Below, piece by piece: positions 8,623 to 17,204 of a stretch of DNA of 64,000 nt. The DNA lies in contig CAOKFD010000002.1 of assembly GCA_948467645.1 (NCBI GenBank), forward strand, positions 1-64,000. Reading direction: 5' to 3'. Source of the DNA: Fimadaptatus sp948467645 (GTDB lineage: Bacteria; Bacillota; Clostridia; Christensenellales; Aristaeellaceae). Positions within the stretch are counted from its first letter, which is position 1, and each line of letters begins with the position of its first letter. The notes beneath the pieces are model-generated. The model saw only the letters and a program-made list of their open reading frames with translations, made no database searches and had not been told where the DNA came from. The position numbers and the translations under genes were made by a program.

Positions 8623-9519
8623 TCAGCCCTTGACCGCGCCTATCATTATGCCCTTTACGAAATAGCGCTGCAGGAACGGATAGATGCACAGCACCGGTAT
8701 AACCGTTATCATCGTCACCGTCATGCGCACACCCTTGGGGGTAAGCAGCTGATCGCTGTTCAGGTTCTTGCCCTCGGCAAGCAGCTGGCTCAGGCGCTCG
8801 GCCTGATTGAGGTAATTATACAGCATGTATTGCAGCGTGGTCAAGTTCTCGTCCAGCGCGGTGTATATATGGTTGTCGAACCAGCTGTTCCACTGCGCGA
8901 CGGACGAATACACGGCTATGGTCGCCAGTATGGGCAGCGACATGGGCAGCACTATGCGGAACAGTATCGTAAATACGCCCGCGCCGTCCAGCATCGCGCT
9001 TTCCTCGACCGAGGCCGGAAGCTGCTCGATGAACGTCTTAACCAGTATAACGTTGTACGCATTGACCGCCCACGGGATTATGTATACCCAGAAGGTGTTC
9101 ATAAGTCCCATGTACTTGACGGTCAGGTAGTTCGGGATAAGTCCGCCCGACACGTACATGCAGATGACCAGCATACGGTACAGCAGCTTGCGGTAAGGCA
9201 TCTCCTTTTTAGAGAACAGATAGCCCAGCAGCATACAGCAAAGCACCGTCACAACACAGCCGATTATCGTGCGCAGCGCCGAAATCTTGAACGCGCCGCT
9301 CAGACCCTTTAGCTGCATTACCTGCTGATAATTGCGCAGCGTGAACTTGTACGGCCATACTATACCCTCGCCCGACACGATTTCGCCGCTTAACGACTGC
9401 ACCAGCACGTACCACAGCGGATATGCGCACAGGATTATTATGCATACGAAGAACAGGTAGTTGAACGCCATGAACGCGCGGCGGCCGGCGCTGACCTTTA
9501 TCTTGTTTGTCGATTTCAT
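8623..9519 (-). CDS. carbohydrate ABC transporter permease (YtcP-like)
   Basis: 298 residues with six predicted helices. EAA loop: ASVEESAMLDGAGVFTILFR, a Ser replacing the second Ala of the usual EAA. The C-terminus FLQRYFVKGIMIGAVKG closely resembles the other two YtcP-like proteins in this window. AAGGAGG lies before the ATG. It starts 13 nt after the first permease and forms the channel with it. Paralogue of the genes at 4371 and 56240, each belonging to a separate transporter. Confidence 0.92.
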   Translation of the reverse strand: MKSTNKIKVSAGRRAFMAFNYLFFVCIIILCAYPLWYVLVQSLSGEIVSGEGIVWPYKFTLRNYQQVMQLKGLSGAFKISALRTIIGCVVTVLCCMLLGYLFSKKEMPYRKLLYRMLVICMYVSGGLIPNYLTVKYMGLMNTFWVYIIPWAVNAYNVILVKTFIEQLPASVEESAMLDGAGVFTILFRIVLPMSLPILATIAVYSSVAQWNSWFDNHIYTALDENLTTLQYMLYNYLNQAERLSQLLAEGKNLNSDQLLTPKGVRMTVTMITVIPVLCIYPFLQRYFVKGIMIGAVKG

Positions 9520-9532
9520 ACGGCCGTCCTCC

Positions 9533-10444
9533 TTACACTATGGCGTCGCCGCGCACATGCTTTGCTATCGCGTTTGTGGTAAACAGCATTGCAAGGCTTA
9601 TCAGCGATTTGAGCATACCCACGGCGGTGGCGTAGGAATAGTCCTGATTCTGAAGACCCACGCGGTAGGTATACAGGTCGAGCACCTCTATCTTCTTCAT
9701 TACGACGGCATTCTGGAACATGAAGTACTGATCCAGACCGCTGTTCATGAAGTTGGCCACGGCCAGCAGCGCGATTACGATGAACGTGGGCAGCAGTCCC
9801 GGCAGCGTGATATGTATCGCGCAGCGCAGCTTGCCCGCGCCGTCCACCGCGGCGGCCTCGTACAGTTCCTGATCTATGCCGGTTATTGCGGCGATGTATA
9901 TTATCGAGCTCCAGCCCAGCGTTTTCCACTGCGAGATGCAGGTCTGGAACCAGTAGACTGCGTTTTTATCCTGCAAAAGCTTCTGCGGTTTAATTCCCAT
10001 CATGGCCAACAGTTCGTTAAGCAGACCCTCGGTCGAGAATATTGCAAACGCCAGCGAGTACACAATTATCCAGCTGATAAAGTGCGGCAGCGTCGTAAGC
10101 GTCTGTGTGATCTTGCGAAAGCCCGAGCTGCTGATTTCGTTAAGCATTATCGCAAACACCATCGGCAGCGGCAGCAGGCAGAAATTGATTACCGCGAATA
10201 TGATCGTATTAGTCATGACGCGGCGGATGTCGCGGGAATTGAATATCAGTTCAAAGTATTTGCCGCCCACAAACTCGTTTGCAAGCAGCGGCGTGCCGGG
10301 CTTATATTCAAAGAACGACAGCGACCAGCCCAGCAGCGGCAGGTACGAAAATATGAATACCAGTATCATCAGCGGCAGCGATATGAAGAACAGATCCCAC
10401 CGCTTACGGGGCTTTTTACGCACGGTCTTTGCCGCGGTTGTCAT
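9533..10444 (-). CDS. carbohydrate ABC transporter permease (LplB-like)
   Basis: 303 residues, basic N-terminus (KTVRKKPRKRWD) then six helices. The EAA loop is ELYEAAAVDGAGKLRCAIHI followed by TLPGL, as in other LplB-like permeases. The ATG chosen is preceded by GGAAGG; a TTG two codons upstream is a weaker alternative. A stable hairpin separates it from the binding protein gene. Together with the next gene it makes the membrane part of the second sugar transporter. Confidence 0.9.
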   Translation of the reverse strand: MTTAAKTVRKKPRKRWDLFFISLPLMILVFIFSYLPLLGWSLSFFEYKPGTPLLANEFVGGKYFELIFNSRDIRRVMTNTIIFAVINFCLLPLPMVFAIMLNEISSSGFRKITQTLTTLPHFISWIIVYSLAFAIFSTEGLLNELLAMMGIKPQKLLQDKNAVYWFQTCISQWKTLGWSSIIYIAAITGIDQELYEAAAVDGAGKLRCAIHITLPGLLPTFIVIALLAVANFMNSGLDQYFMFQNAVVMKKIEVLDLYTYRVGLQNQDYSYATAVGMLKSLISLAMLFTTNAIAKHVRGDAIV

Positions 10445-10494
10445 ACGCAATCACGCCTTCCATATGCCCGATTTATGTTGCTTGCCCGTTTCTA

Positions 10495-10527
10495 TAATGG
10501 CCGGGGAGCAAAGCCCCCCGGCCGTTA
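10495..10527. terminator. intercistronic hairpin after binding protein gene
   Basis: Stem of about 12 bp including a GGCCGGGG/CCCCGGCC core (10495-10506 with 10516-10527). On the minus strand no U-run follows, so it is more likely an mRNA stabiliser or weak attenuator between binding protein and permease than a full terminator. Confidence 0.5.
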
Positions 10528-10552
10528 CGATTTTTTTGCTTACCTTGCCAAA

Positions 10553-12298
10553 TCAGGGACGACCGGCGGGATGCGCCAGGTATTCGGCCTGCAGCTCCTC
10601 GAAGATGGGATTGACCACTTCAAAGGACTTGGCATAGGCCTCGGAGCACCACTGCCACGCATCGGCCTCGCCCGCGTCGGCCAGATCGGTCTGGCACTGC
10701 TCGGCGATGGCGTTGAATTCCTCATCGCTCTCGGCGGTGACGAGTTCGGCCACATACTGGAACAGTATGTCGTTGCAATTGGTCATAATGCGCTGTACGT
10801 CCAGCGGGATGTCGGTAATGCCCATGGTAACGAGCAGGCCGCGCTCGCCAACCAGAGTGGTGATCTTGCCGGAGTCGATAAGGCTTACATGGTACGCGGA
10901 GGGAGTCGCAAAGCCGTAGGTGGTAGCGAAGTCCTTATCCATGGCGTTGAGCGCCTTGGCGCGGTTGGTCTGCTCCTGGAACAGGCTGTAGAAATAGCCG
11001 TCAGGATGGCTGCCGGTCTCGCACCAGGGGGTCAGTTCCCAGTAGCCGCCCCAGATGCCGGTTTCCTTAAAGAACGCCTCGGAGCCATAGCCCAGCTCGG
11101 TGGCCTTCTGGAACACTTCGTCCTTGAGCTGCGGCACGCCGTCCGCGTCGTAATCCCAATGGGTGCCCTGGATACCGCTGTAAATCAGGCGGCTCACGTC
11201 GGGATCGTGGTAGAAGTTGATGACTTTGGCCGCGGCTTCCCAGTTGTCGCTGCTGGCGGACAGGAAGGTATAGTCGCCCGGAGCATAGCCGCAGGGGGTC
11301 AGGAAGTCGGCGTGCATGACCGCGCCCTCAGACGGGATCATTACATAGCCTTCCAGAGTGTTGACGTCCTCAAGTACGTTTACGTTGTAGAGGTTATTGT
11401 CGCGGGTACGGGACGCGACGTAAGTGCCGGCCTTTACCTTCTCGTTCAGTTCGGAACCGGTCATGGTAAAGGAGTCGGGATCCAGCAGGCCCGCGTTGTA
11501 CATGTCGTTGTAGAAGCGCATGTCAACCCAGAATGCGGAGTGATCCATATCGGTGTAGCCGTTAAGCAGCGTGCCGTCCTTGACGGAGGCTTCGTACAGA
11601 TAGCCTTCAAAGGTGGGACGGGTGCCGGCCTCGGCGATGTAGCGGCCGCGCGCGTACCAGTCGCCCAGAGAGGTACCGCTTATGCCCATGCCGTACAGTG
11701 TGGAGCCGCTCTTGGTCACGCCGCCTGCGGCCTCGACCATCTGAGCGATGACGTTTACGTAATCCTCGTCGTTCTTGATCTCGGGCATACCGATCTGCTT
11801 GTACAGATCCCAGCGCACGATGTAGCCGCGGATATTGCGGTCGTTGGAACCGGCGTACTCGACGCCCTGACCGGGCACTACGAAGTACAGATTACCGGTG
11901 CCGCCGGACATCTGAAGGCGCAGCAGGTCGTTACAGGTCTTGTACAGATCGCTGGCCAGATTGGGGATGTGCTCTTCCATTATCTCGTCCAGATTCTTGG
12001 CCATGTTGTTGGTCATTATCGTGGACAGATAGGTGTACTCGCTGATTACTATGTCGGTCAGTTCGCCCGAAGCCAGCATCAGACCCAGCTTTTCGGTATC
12101 GCAGAACACGGGCTGGAGTATGATGTTCTCCTTTTCGAGCAGGAGCTTGTTCTCGTTGGTCTCACCAAAGTACTCGGGAACCTGCCATGTGGTCGCTATC
12201 GTGACGGTAGTGGGTTCGGCAGTGTCGGCAAACGATATTGCCGGCAGGGAGCAGAGCAGCATCGTAAGTGCTATCAGATACGCCAATGCCTTCTTCAT
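10553..12298 (-). CDS. extracellular sugar-binding protein of ABC transporter
   Basis: 581 residues. A clear signal peptide (MKKALAYLIALTMLLCSL..., probable cleavage after SFA near residue 24) precedes a family-1 type binding protein. VTIATTWQVPEYFGETNENK after the signal and LMLASGELTDIVISEYTYL resemble large LipO-type proteins. Its first position in the operon, immediately before an LplB/YtcP pair, supports the role. ATG is preceded by AAGGAGG. Length is at the upper end for the family. It is divergent from a two-component system that is the likely regulator. Confidence 0.88.
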   Translation of the reverse strand: MKKALAYLIALTMLLCSLPAISFADTAEPTTVTIATTWQVPEYFGETNENKLLLEKENIILQPVFCDTEKLGLMLASGELTDIVISEYTYLSTIMTNNMAKNLDEIMEEHIPNLASDLYKTCNDLLRLQMSGGTGNLYFVVPGQGVEYAGSNDRNIRGYIVRWDLYKQIGMPEIKNDEDYVNVIAQMVEAAGGVTKSGSTLYGMGISGTSLGDWYARGRYIAEAGTRPTFEGYLYEASVKDGTLLNGYTDMDHSAFWVDMRFYNDMYNAGLLDPDSFTMTGSELNEKVKAGTYVASRTRDNNLYNVNVLEDVNTLEGYVMIPSEGAVMHADFLTPCGYAPGDYTFLSASSDNWEAAAKVINFYHDPDVSRLIYSGIQGTHWDYDADGVPQLKDEVFQKATELGYGSEAFFKETGIWGGYWELTPWCETGSHPDGYFYSLFQEQTNRAKALNAMDKDFATTYGFATPSAYHVSLIDSGKITTLVGERGLLVTMGITDIPLDVQRIMTNCNDILFQYVAELVTAESDEEFNAIAEQCQTDLADAGEADAWQWCSEAYAKSFEVVNPIFEELQAEYLAHPAGRP

Positions 12299-12369
12299 GG
12301 TTAACGCCTCCTTATATTATGGTGGAACGGACTCGAAAGCTGCATTCACGTCAGCTTTACCATGAATTA

Positions 12370-12398
12370 ATTTTATCAGGCGGGCAATGTTAAGTAAA
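12370..12398 (-). promoter_or_regulatory. promoter of second sugar operon
   Basis: Minus strand TTTACT (12393-12398), 17-nt spacer, TAAAAT (12370-12375), about 70 nt before the binding protein start. The 306-nt gap 12299-12604 holds this promoter, the divergent one and a short hairpin (12542-12561); no gene is seen. Confidence 0.55.
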
Positions 12399-12462
12399 TG
12401 CACTTTTCAAAGATATTTACTGTACTTTTTTAAGTTTTAGTTTGTCCGACGGTCTTAAAAGA

Positions 12463-12491
12463 TTGACATCGTTAACTTGAGATGTCATAAT
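12463..12491 (+). promoter_or_regulatory. promoter of two-component system with cre-like site
   Basis: TTGACA (12463-12468), 17-nt spacer, CATAAT (12486-12491). TGACATCGTTAACT (12464-12477) matches 13 of 14 positions of the catabolite-responsive element TGWNANCGNTNWCA and overlaps the -35 box, so CcpA-type repression is plausible. GACATC/GATGTC (12465-12470, 12481-12486) also form an inverted repeat. Confidence 0.6.
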
Positions 12492-12604
12492 TAGAGTAGA
12501 TTTAAAGTGCAATTTGTGTCTTAAAATGCCTGTATTAATTAAGATAGGAATCTCCCTATCTCAACCGCACCACGATACGCTTTTCAGCGGAGGCGACGCT
12601 TTCA

Positions 12605-14023
12605 ATGATAAATGTGCTGATATCCGAAGATGAGTTGCTCGTGCGCATGGGCATACTTTCCATGATCAACTGGGAAGGCATGGGCATGAAGGTCGTTTCA
12701 TGCGTAAGCGACGGACTGGCGGCGTTAAGCGACGCGCTGAAACTGCGCCCGGACATCGTGATTACCGACATAGTAATGCCCGGCATGGACGGCATAAGTC
12801 TTTTGGGCGCGCTGCGCGGCGAAGGCCTGCACCCGACGTGCATAGTAATTACCGCGCTGCATCAGCGTCAGGCGATGGAACGCGCGGAAGAGCTGGGCAT
12901 AGTCGCGTGTCTGGTCAAGGCCACAATGACCCAGCGCGATATAATGGCGGCGCTGATGGCGGCCTGCGCGCATATCGAGGACAAGGGCGCGGGCGAATCC
13001 GGCGGCGCGGACGAGAAGCGGCTTGCGGAGCAATACCGCGCGCTGCTGACCGGTTCGTGCGAGGAAGAACCGCCGCGCGCCGCCGCATATGCGATGTGCC
13101 GGGCGCGCGCGGGCGCGGCGCTGGACGGCGTGCTGGGGCAGACAATAGGCCAGCTAATACTGGAAATATTTCCGGGCTGCGGCCCGTCGGTATTCGCTGC
13201 GCACGGCGACAGCATATTGACGGCGTTTCAAAATCCCCTCGCGCGGCCGCGCGGCGAAGCGATGGACGCGTTGATGGAATTAAAGCGCTATATCGAGCGC
13301 AACCTTGCCATAATGCCAGACTTTGCGATATTAAACAACGCGCCCGCGCACATGGGCAGCGCGGCGTGCGTAGGCTTCATGCTGCGCGCGCTGGACGGAA
13401 TATGCTATGTGCCGGGCGTACTGTGGACGGACGGCGGCGAACTGAGCGCGCCCGCAATGCCCGCGGATGAGCGAAAAGCCTATATAGAGGAATGCCTTGC
13501 CCTGCTGTGGGCGATGCACGACATATGCGCCATATACTCGGCATGGCGCGCTTTAAGCGAATTGGGTTCAGCGGATGACGCATACGGACAGCTCGGCGCG
13601 CTGAATTCGCTTGCAAAGGCGGTCGGCGCTCCGATAAGCGCGGACACCGGCGCGGCGCGGGAAGCCTGCCTTAACGCACTGCGCGCACGCACATCCGGCG
13701 ACGCGTACCGGCGCGAGATAGGCAGTGCAATCGGATTCGTACTAAGCAATCTTAACCGCGAAGTCAAGCTCAGCGAGGCGGCGGGCATGGCGGGCTTTCA
13801 CGAGGTGTACTTCTCATCGCTGCTAAAACAGCAGCTTGGCATGTGCTTTTCGCAATTTTGCACAAGCATTCGCATGGAACACGCCAAGCGGCTGCTGTGC
13901 GAGGGTGCTCACACAACCAGCCAGATATCCGAGATGTGCGGCTATCGCGACATCGCGTACTTCTGCCGCGTGTTTAAGCAAAACGTAGGTGTAACGCCCG
14001 CGGCGTGGAGGGATACGCATTGA
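12605..14023 (+). CDS. response regulator with AraC-type DNA-binding domain (YesN-like)
   Basis: 472 residues. The N-terminal receiver domain has the acidic pair E8/D9, the phosphoacceptor D55 in DIVITDIVMPGMDG, and the conserved Thr83 and Lys105. A poorly conserved middle region follows, then an AraC-type HTH in the last 100 residues (LSEAAGMAGFHEVYFSSLL; ISEMCGYRDIAYFCRVFK; GVTPAAWRDTH). YesN-like regulators activate sugar transporter operons after phosphorylation by a YesM-like kinase, which is the next gene and overlaps it by 4 nt. Divergent from the second sugar operon, the probable target. GGAGG lies 11 nt before the ATG. Confidence 0.92.
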   Translation: MINVLISEDELLVRMGILSMINWEGMGMKVVSCVSDGLAALSDALKLRPDIVITDIVMPGMDGISLLGALRGEGLHPTCIVITALHQRQAMERAEELGIVACLVKATMTQRDIMAALMAACAHIEDKGAGESGGADEKRLAEQYRALLTGSCEEEPPRAAAYAMCRARAGAALDGVLGQTIGQLILEIFPGCGPSVFAAHGDSILTAFQNPLARPRGEAMDALMELKRYIERNLAIMPDFAILNNAPAHMGSAACVGFMLRALDGICYVPGVLWTDGGELSAPAMPADERKAYIEECLALLWAMHDICAIYSAWRALSELGSADDAYGQLGALNSLAKAVGAPISADTGAAREACLNALRARTSGDAYRREIGSAIGFVLSNLNREVKLSEAAGMAGFHEVYFSSLLKQQLGMCFSQFCTSIRMEHAKRLLCEGAHTTSQISEMCGYRDIAYFCRVFKQNVGVTPAAWRDTH

Positions 14024-15822
14024 TAAAATTTCGCCAGTTCCGCACGCAGCTGATGCTGCTGGCGATACTGATGGTGGCGCTGGCCGTTATGCTGACCGCC
14101 GAGTTCACGACCAAATCGTTTCTGGAGACGCTCTGGGCGCAGGACAGCGCCGCGATGAGCGCGCAGTTTGCGTTGGTTGAGGAACAACTGCTCAACCGGC
14201 TCGACGACGCGAACCACTGTATGAGCGTAGTGCAGCGGCGCGACAGCGTGCTCAGCTTCTTTCTGAAGCAGTCTAATCATTCGACCGGCAGCGCGATGTA
14301 TGCCAACGATATGCTGCGCGACGTGACTACCGCAATAAGCGAAATACGCATGGTCAGCGGCATACTGTTCATACAGGACGGGCGCATGTACGGCATCACG
14401 CCCTACTGGAACTTCAACGGCGCGTCCGTGCCGGACGGGTTGAACGCTCAACTAAGCGATCTGCCCGTCGCGTATTCGATCAACTGGATCGGCACGCTGC
14501 CGCTGCAGTCGTTCACCGACGTACGGCTTACCGCCAGTCCGCATGCGTCCAGCCGGTATCTGACGGGCGTCAGCCGTTTGCGCTACTCCACGCTCAGCTA
14601 CCCGGTGGACATAACCACGCTGACGCTAATTTCGGTGGACGACATCGACGCGATACTCGACCAGCTCGGCGCGGGCGGCGGCGACGTCGCGCTCCTAAAC
14701 GGCGCAGGCCATATTATTGCGGGCGACTATATGGAGCTGTCCGATTTAAGCTTTGACAGTAAGTATGGCGAGATCGATTATACCGAATCAGAGACTGACT
14801 ATCGCGCGTTTTACTGTACCATACCGTCCAAGGGCTGGACAATGGTAAGGCGCATGGACAGGGACGCGTATCAGCGACAGGCGATGGAGCTGCGGCGCAA
14901 GAGTTACCTTACCGGCATAATCGCGATTGCAGGCATGATCGTGCTGTACGCACTTTTGTCGCGGCTTTTTTTCCGACCGTTTCAGCAGGTTATGGGACTG
15001 TTCAGGCAGGTGCGCGACGGCAACTTAAACGCGCGGCTTGCACCGTTTGACCGGCGAATGCTGCCCGTGGCCGACGAGATGCAGACCATGCGCACGCAGT
15101 TAAACGGCATGTTGGACAGCCTGAGCGAATTAATAATAAACACCGAGCGCGCCAACCGCGAGCGTGCCGAAATCGAGATACATTCGCTTCAGCGGCAGTT
15201 AAACCCGCACATGATATTCAACACGCTCACGTCGATACGCTGGATGATAATGCTGCATGGCGATAGCTGGCCGGGTTCGGAAAGCGTGGATGCGATGATA
15301 CGCGAATTTGCGGCGCTGCTTCAGCCGCTGTTCGACGACATGCGGCCCGAGTGGTCGCTGCGCGAGGAGCTGGAGCACATAGGCCACTACATAGCGCTGC
15401 TCAGGATGCGTTACTGTGCCGACTTTACGGTAGTGAACGACGCGGGCGACGCTATGGCCGACTTCCGCATACCGCGCTTCATACTCCAGCCGGTGCTGGA
15501 GAACAGCTGCGAACACGGCATGGCGGGCAGTCAAAGCCTGAAAGTAGAATTGCGCGTCGAGGTATCGGACGGTTTTCTGCGCATAGGCATAAGCGACAAC
15601 GGCTGCGGCATACCGCCTGAAAAGCTGGATGCCCTTCGCGCTAAACTGAGCGGTTCGGAAACACCGGGCGACGCAAACATAGGCCGCAGTGGTATAGGTC
15701 TTACCAACGTGCATCGCCAGCTGAGGACGCACTTTGGCCCGCGCAGCGGCATAACTATCGACAGTTCGCCCGATTGCGGCACGCATGTCGTGCTTTTGAT
15801 GGAGATAGACGGCGCTGCATAG
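14020..15822 (+). CDS. sensor histidine kinase (YesM-like)
   Basis: About 600 residues. A transmembrane helix near residues 9-28, an extracytoplasmic sensor domain of about 250 residues, a second helix near 305-325, a HAMP region, then the His_kinase domain with LQRQLNPHMIFNTLTSIR (phosphoacceptor His) and an ATPase domain with DNGCGIPPEK and SGIGLTNVHRQL. TTG is chosen as start: GGAGGG lies 7 nt upstream and the codon overlaps the TGA of the response regulator, giving translational coupling. A GTG five codons upstream overlaps the ribosome binding site and is less likely. Sugar-sensing partner of the preceding regulator. Confidence 0.92.
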   Translation: MIKFRQFRTQLMLLAILMVALAVMLTAEFTTKSFLETLWAQDSAAMSAQFALVEEQLLNRLDDANHCMSVVQRRDSVLSFFLKQSNHSTGSAMYANDMLRDVTTAISEIRMVSGILFIQDGRMYGITPYWNFNGASVPDGLNAQLSDLPVAYSINWIGTLPLQSFTDVRLTASPHASSRYLTGVSRLRYSTLSYPVDITTLTLISVDDIDAILDQLGAGGGDVALLNGAGHIIAGDYMELSDLSFDSKYGEIDYTESETDYRAFYCTIPSKGWTMVRRMDRDAYQRQAMELRRKSYLTGIIAIAGMIVLYALLSRLFFRPFQQVMGLFRQVRDGNLNARLAPFDRRMLPVADEMQTMRTQLNGMLDSLSELIINTERANRERAEIEIHSLQRQLNPHMIFNTLTSIRWMIMLHGDSWPGSESVDAMIREFAALLQPLFDDMRPEWSLREELEHIGHYIALLRMRYCADFTVVNDAGDAMADFRIPRFILQPVLENSCEHGMAGSQSLKVELRVEVSDGFLRIGISDNGCGIPPEKLDALRAKLSGSETPGDANIGRSGIGLTNVHRQLRTHFGPRSGITIDSSPDCGTHVVLLMEIDGAA

Positions 15823-15832
15823 GTACAACAAA

Positions 15833-15872
15833 ACCCGGCGGATTTGGGAGCAGCACTCCGATTCCGCCGGGT
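15833..15872. terminator. bidirectional terminator between convergent genes
   Basis: A perfect 10-bp stem ACCCGGCGGA/TCCGCCGGGT. On the minus strand TTTTGTTG follows, on the plus strand an AT-rich stretch ending in ATTTTT. It serves the kinase gene and the secreted protein gene at 15895. Confidence 0.7.
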
Positions 15873-15894
15873 CATTTCATATATGGCATTTTTA

Positions 15895-16881
15895 TCAATA
15901 CATCACCTTGAGCGCACTGCACATATCCGTCACCGCGTCCTTCAGCTCCTCCGCCGCGTCCTCATCGGGCGTTTCGCTGAGTTGATCTATCGCGTCCAGC
16001 ATGTTGTCGAATTCCGGGGCGAGCCTGTCGGTCAGCTTCTCCAGCTTATCATAGTCCTGCGCGCCCAGCGCGTAGTACTCCTGTGCGCACGCGCGCATGT
16101 CGCCCAGCATACTGTCCAACTTGTCCGAGTCGCCCTCGTCACCGCGCTTGACCAGCGTAAGGCAGGTACTCTTGCACACGTCCAGTTCATATACCAGCGA
16201 GCATATGCTTTCCAGCGCGTAATTGGCGTTCAGGTTGGTGCGCGCCGCGGCCTCGTCCTCGTCGTCGGCCTCGCCCATTATCTCCACATCCAGCGACAGC
16301 ACGCCGCCATTGCTTTGGGACGACGAGCGTATTGAGTACCTTGTGCCGCCCAGTGCGGTATCCAGCGAGCGCGAATTGTCGCCGAATTCCGAATCGCGCG
16401 CCCACATCGCGTATGGGTACACGTCGTACAAAAACAGGTATGCACTCATATCGGAGTATGCGGCGCGTGGGCTGAGCAGCGATTCGAACGCGATTTCGCT
16501 TATCGAAAACGCCTGATACTCATATTCGCGCGTCAGACCGTCGGTGGGCTTGAGCCTTACCGATATGCTGACCACTTCGCCGTCGCGCACGCTGCCCGAT
16601 ATGCTAAGCTGCGTCGCGCCGGTGGTCAGGTAGTCGTTGCCCGCCTCATCGGTTATCGTGAACACGCCCTCGCCGTCGCGCACGCCGGTTTCGTCCGCGC
16701 ATAGCTGGCCCGCCACCTTGCGCCAATTGCGCGTATCGCTGTACGCCTCAACGTTTTCTTCCAGCGCGCTGCGGTACTGTTCGGGGCTGATCGCATATGC
16801 GCCCGCGCCCATCATGCACATAATGAGCGCCGTCACGATTGCTATCCCGGCGCGTCCCCATACTTGTCCGTCTTTCATCAT
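15895..16881 (-). CDS. secreted protein of unknown function
   Basis: 328 residues. The N-terminus (GIAIVTALIMCMMGAGAYA, residues 12-30) is a signal peptide or anchor, probably cleaved after AYA. The mature part is acidic and mixed alpha/beta, with an AGNDYLTTGATQLSISGSV region and a helical acidic C-terminus (TPDEDAAEELKDAVTDMCS). No catalytic motif or known family was recognised. Five Cys are present, two close together (DVCKSTC). ATG preceded by GGACGGG. It is transcribed alone, convergent with the kinase and divergent from the isomerase-like gene; TTGACA at 16929-16934 on the minus strand may be its -35 box. Function open. Confidence 0.7.
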   Translation of the reverse strand: MMKDGQVWGRAGIAIVTALIMCMMGAGAYAISPEQYRSALEENVEAYSDTRNWRKVAGQLCADETGVRDGEGVFTITDEAGNDYLTTGATQLSISGSVRDGEVVSISVRLKPTDGLTREYEYQAFSISEIAFESLLSPRAAYSDMSAYLFLYDVYPYAMWARDSEFGDNSRSLDTALGGTRYSIRSSSQSNGGVLSLDVEIMGEADDEDEAAARTNLNANYALESICSLVYELDVCKSTCLTLVKRGDEGDSDKLDSMLGDMRACAQEYYALGAQDYDKLEKLTDRLAPEFDNMLDAIDQLSETPDEDAAEELKDAVTDMCSALKVMY

Positions 16882-16968
16882 ATCGCCCGTCCTTTTGCTG
16901 ATTAGTATTTTCCCATAGTCTCATACTCCTGTCAATCGATGTACCTTATCTGACACAAACAAACCCGC

Positions 16969-16989
16969 AATTTGCAATATTCGCAAATT
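16969..16989. promoter_or_regulatory. perfect inverted repeat in divergent intergenic region
   Basis: AATTTGC-7 nt-GCAAATT. It lies in the 323-nt gap (16882-17204) between the secreted protein gene and the isomerase-like gene, about 60 nt upstream of the -35 box of the latter. Candidate operator; no binder is known. Confidence 0.4.
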
Positions 16990-17049
16990 CCGCCTTACAT
17001 TTCCAAAACCGCAGGCATCCGTTTGGCGTGTAAATCGTAAAAAAACGCA

Positions 17050-17077
17050 TTGCGCTAATGCCGATATATGATATAAT
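17050..17077 (+). promoter_or_regulatory. promoter of isomerase-like gene
   Basis: TTGCGC (17050-17055), 16-nt spacer, TATAAT (17072-17077), leaving a leader of about 120 nt before the start codon. Confidence 0.55.
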
Positions 17078-17204
17078 ATTATTTGATAGGCGGTTTGTTA
17101 AACCGCCGTCGGATGATCGCGCGCGTATGACGAGCGTGATAGTTTTATATTTCTTTCAGCCAATCAGCGCGGCATTCGCCGCCATGAAACGGAGGAATAA
17201 TTGC

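Noticed and set aside
9461..12304. A 947-codon open frame on the plus strand, antisense to a binding protein and a permease gene
   Set aside because: It is a shadow of GC-rich genes on the other strand: the translation is low-complexity in His, Arg and Gly, has no ribosome binding site and crosses gene borders. Similar long antisense frames elsewhere (2414-4360, 17145-18704, 31771-33402, 46953-48161) were dismissed for the same reasons.
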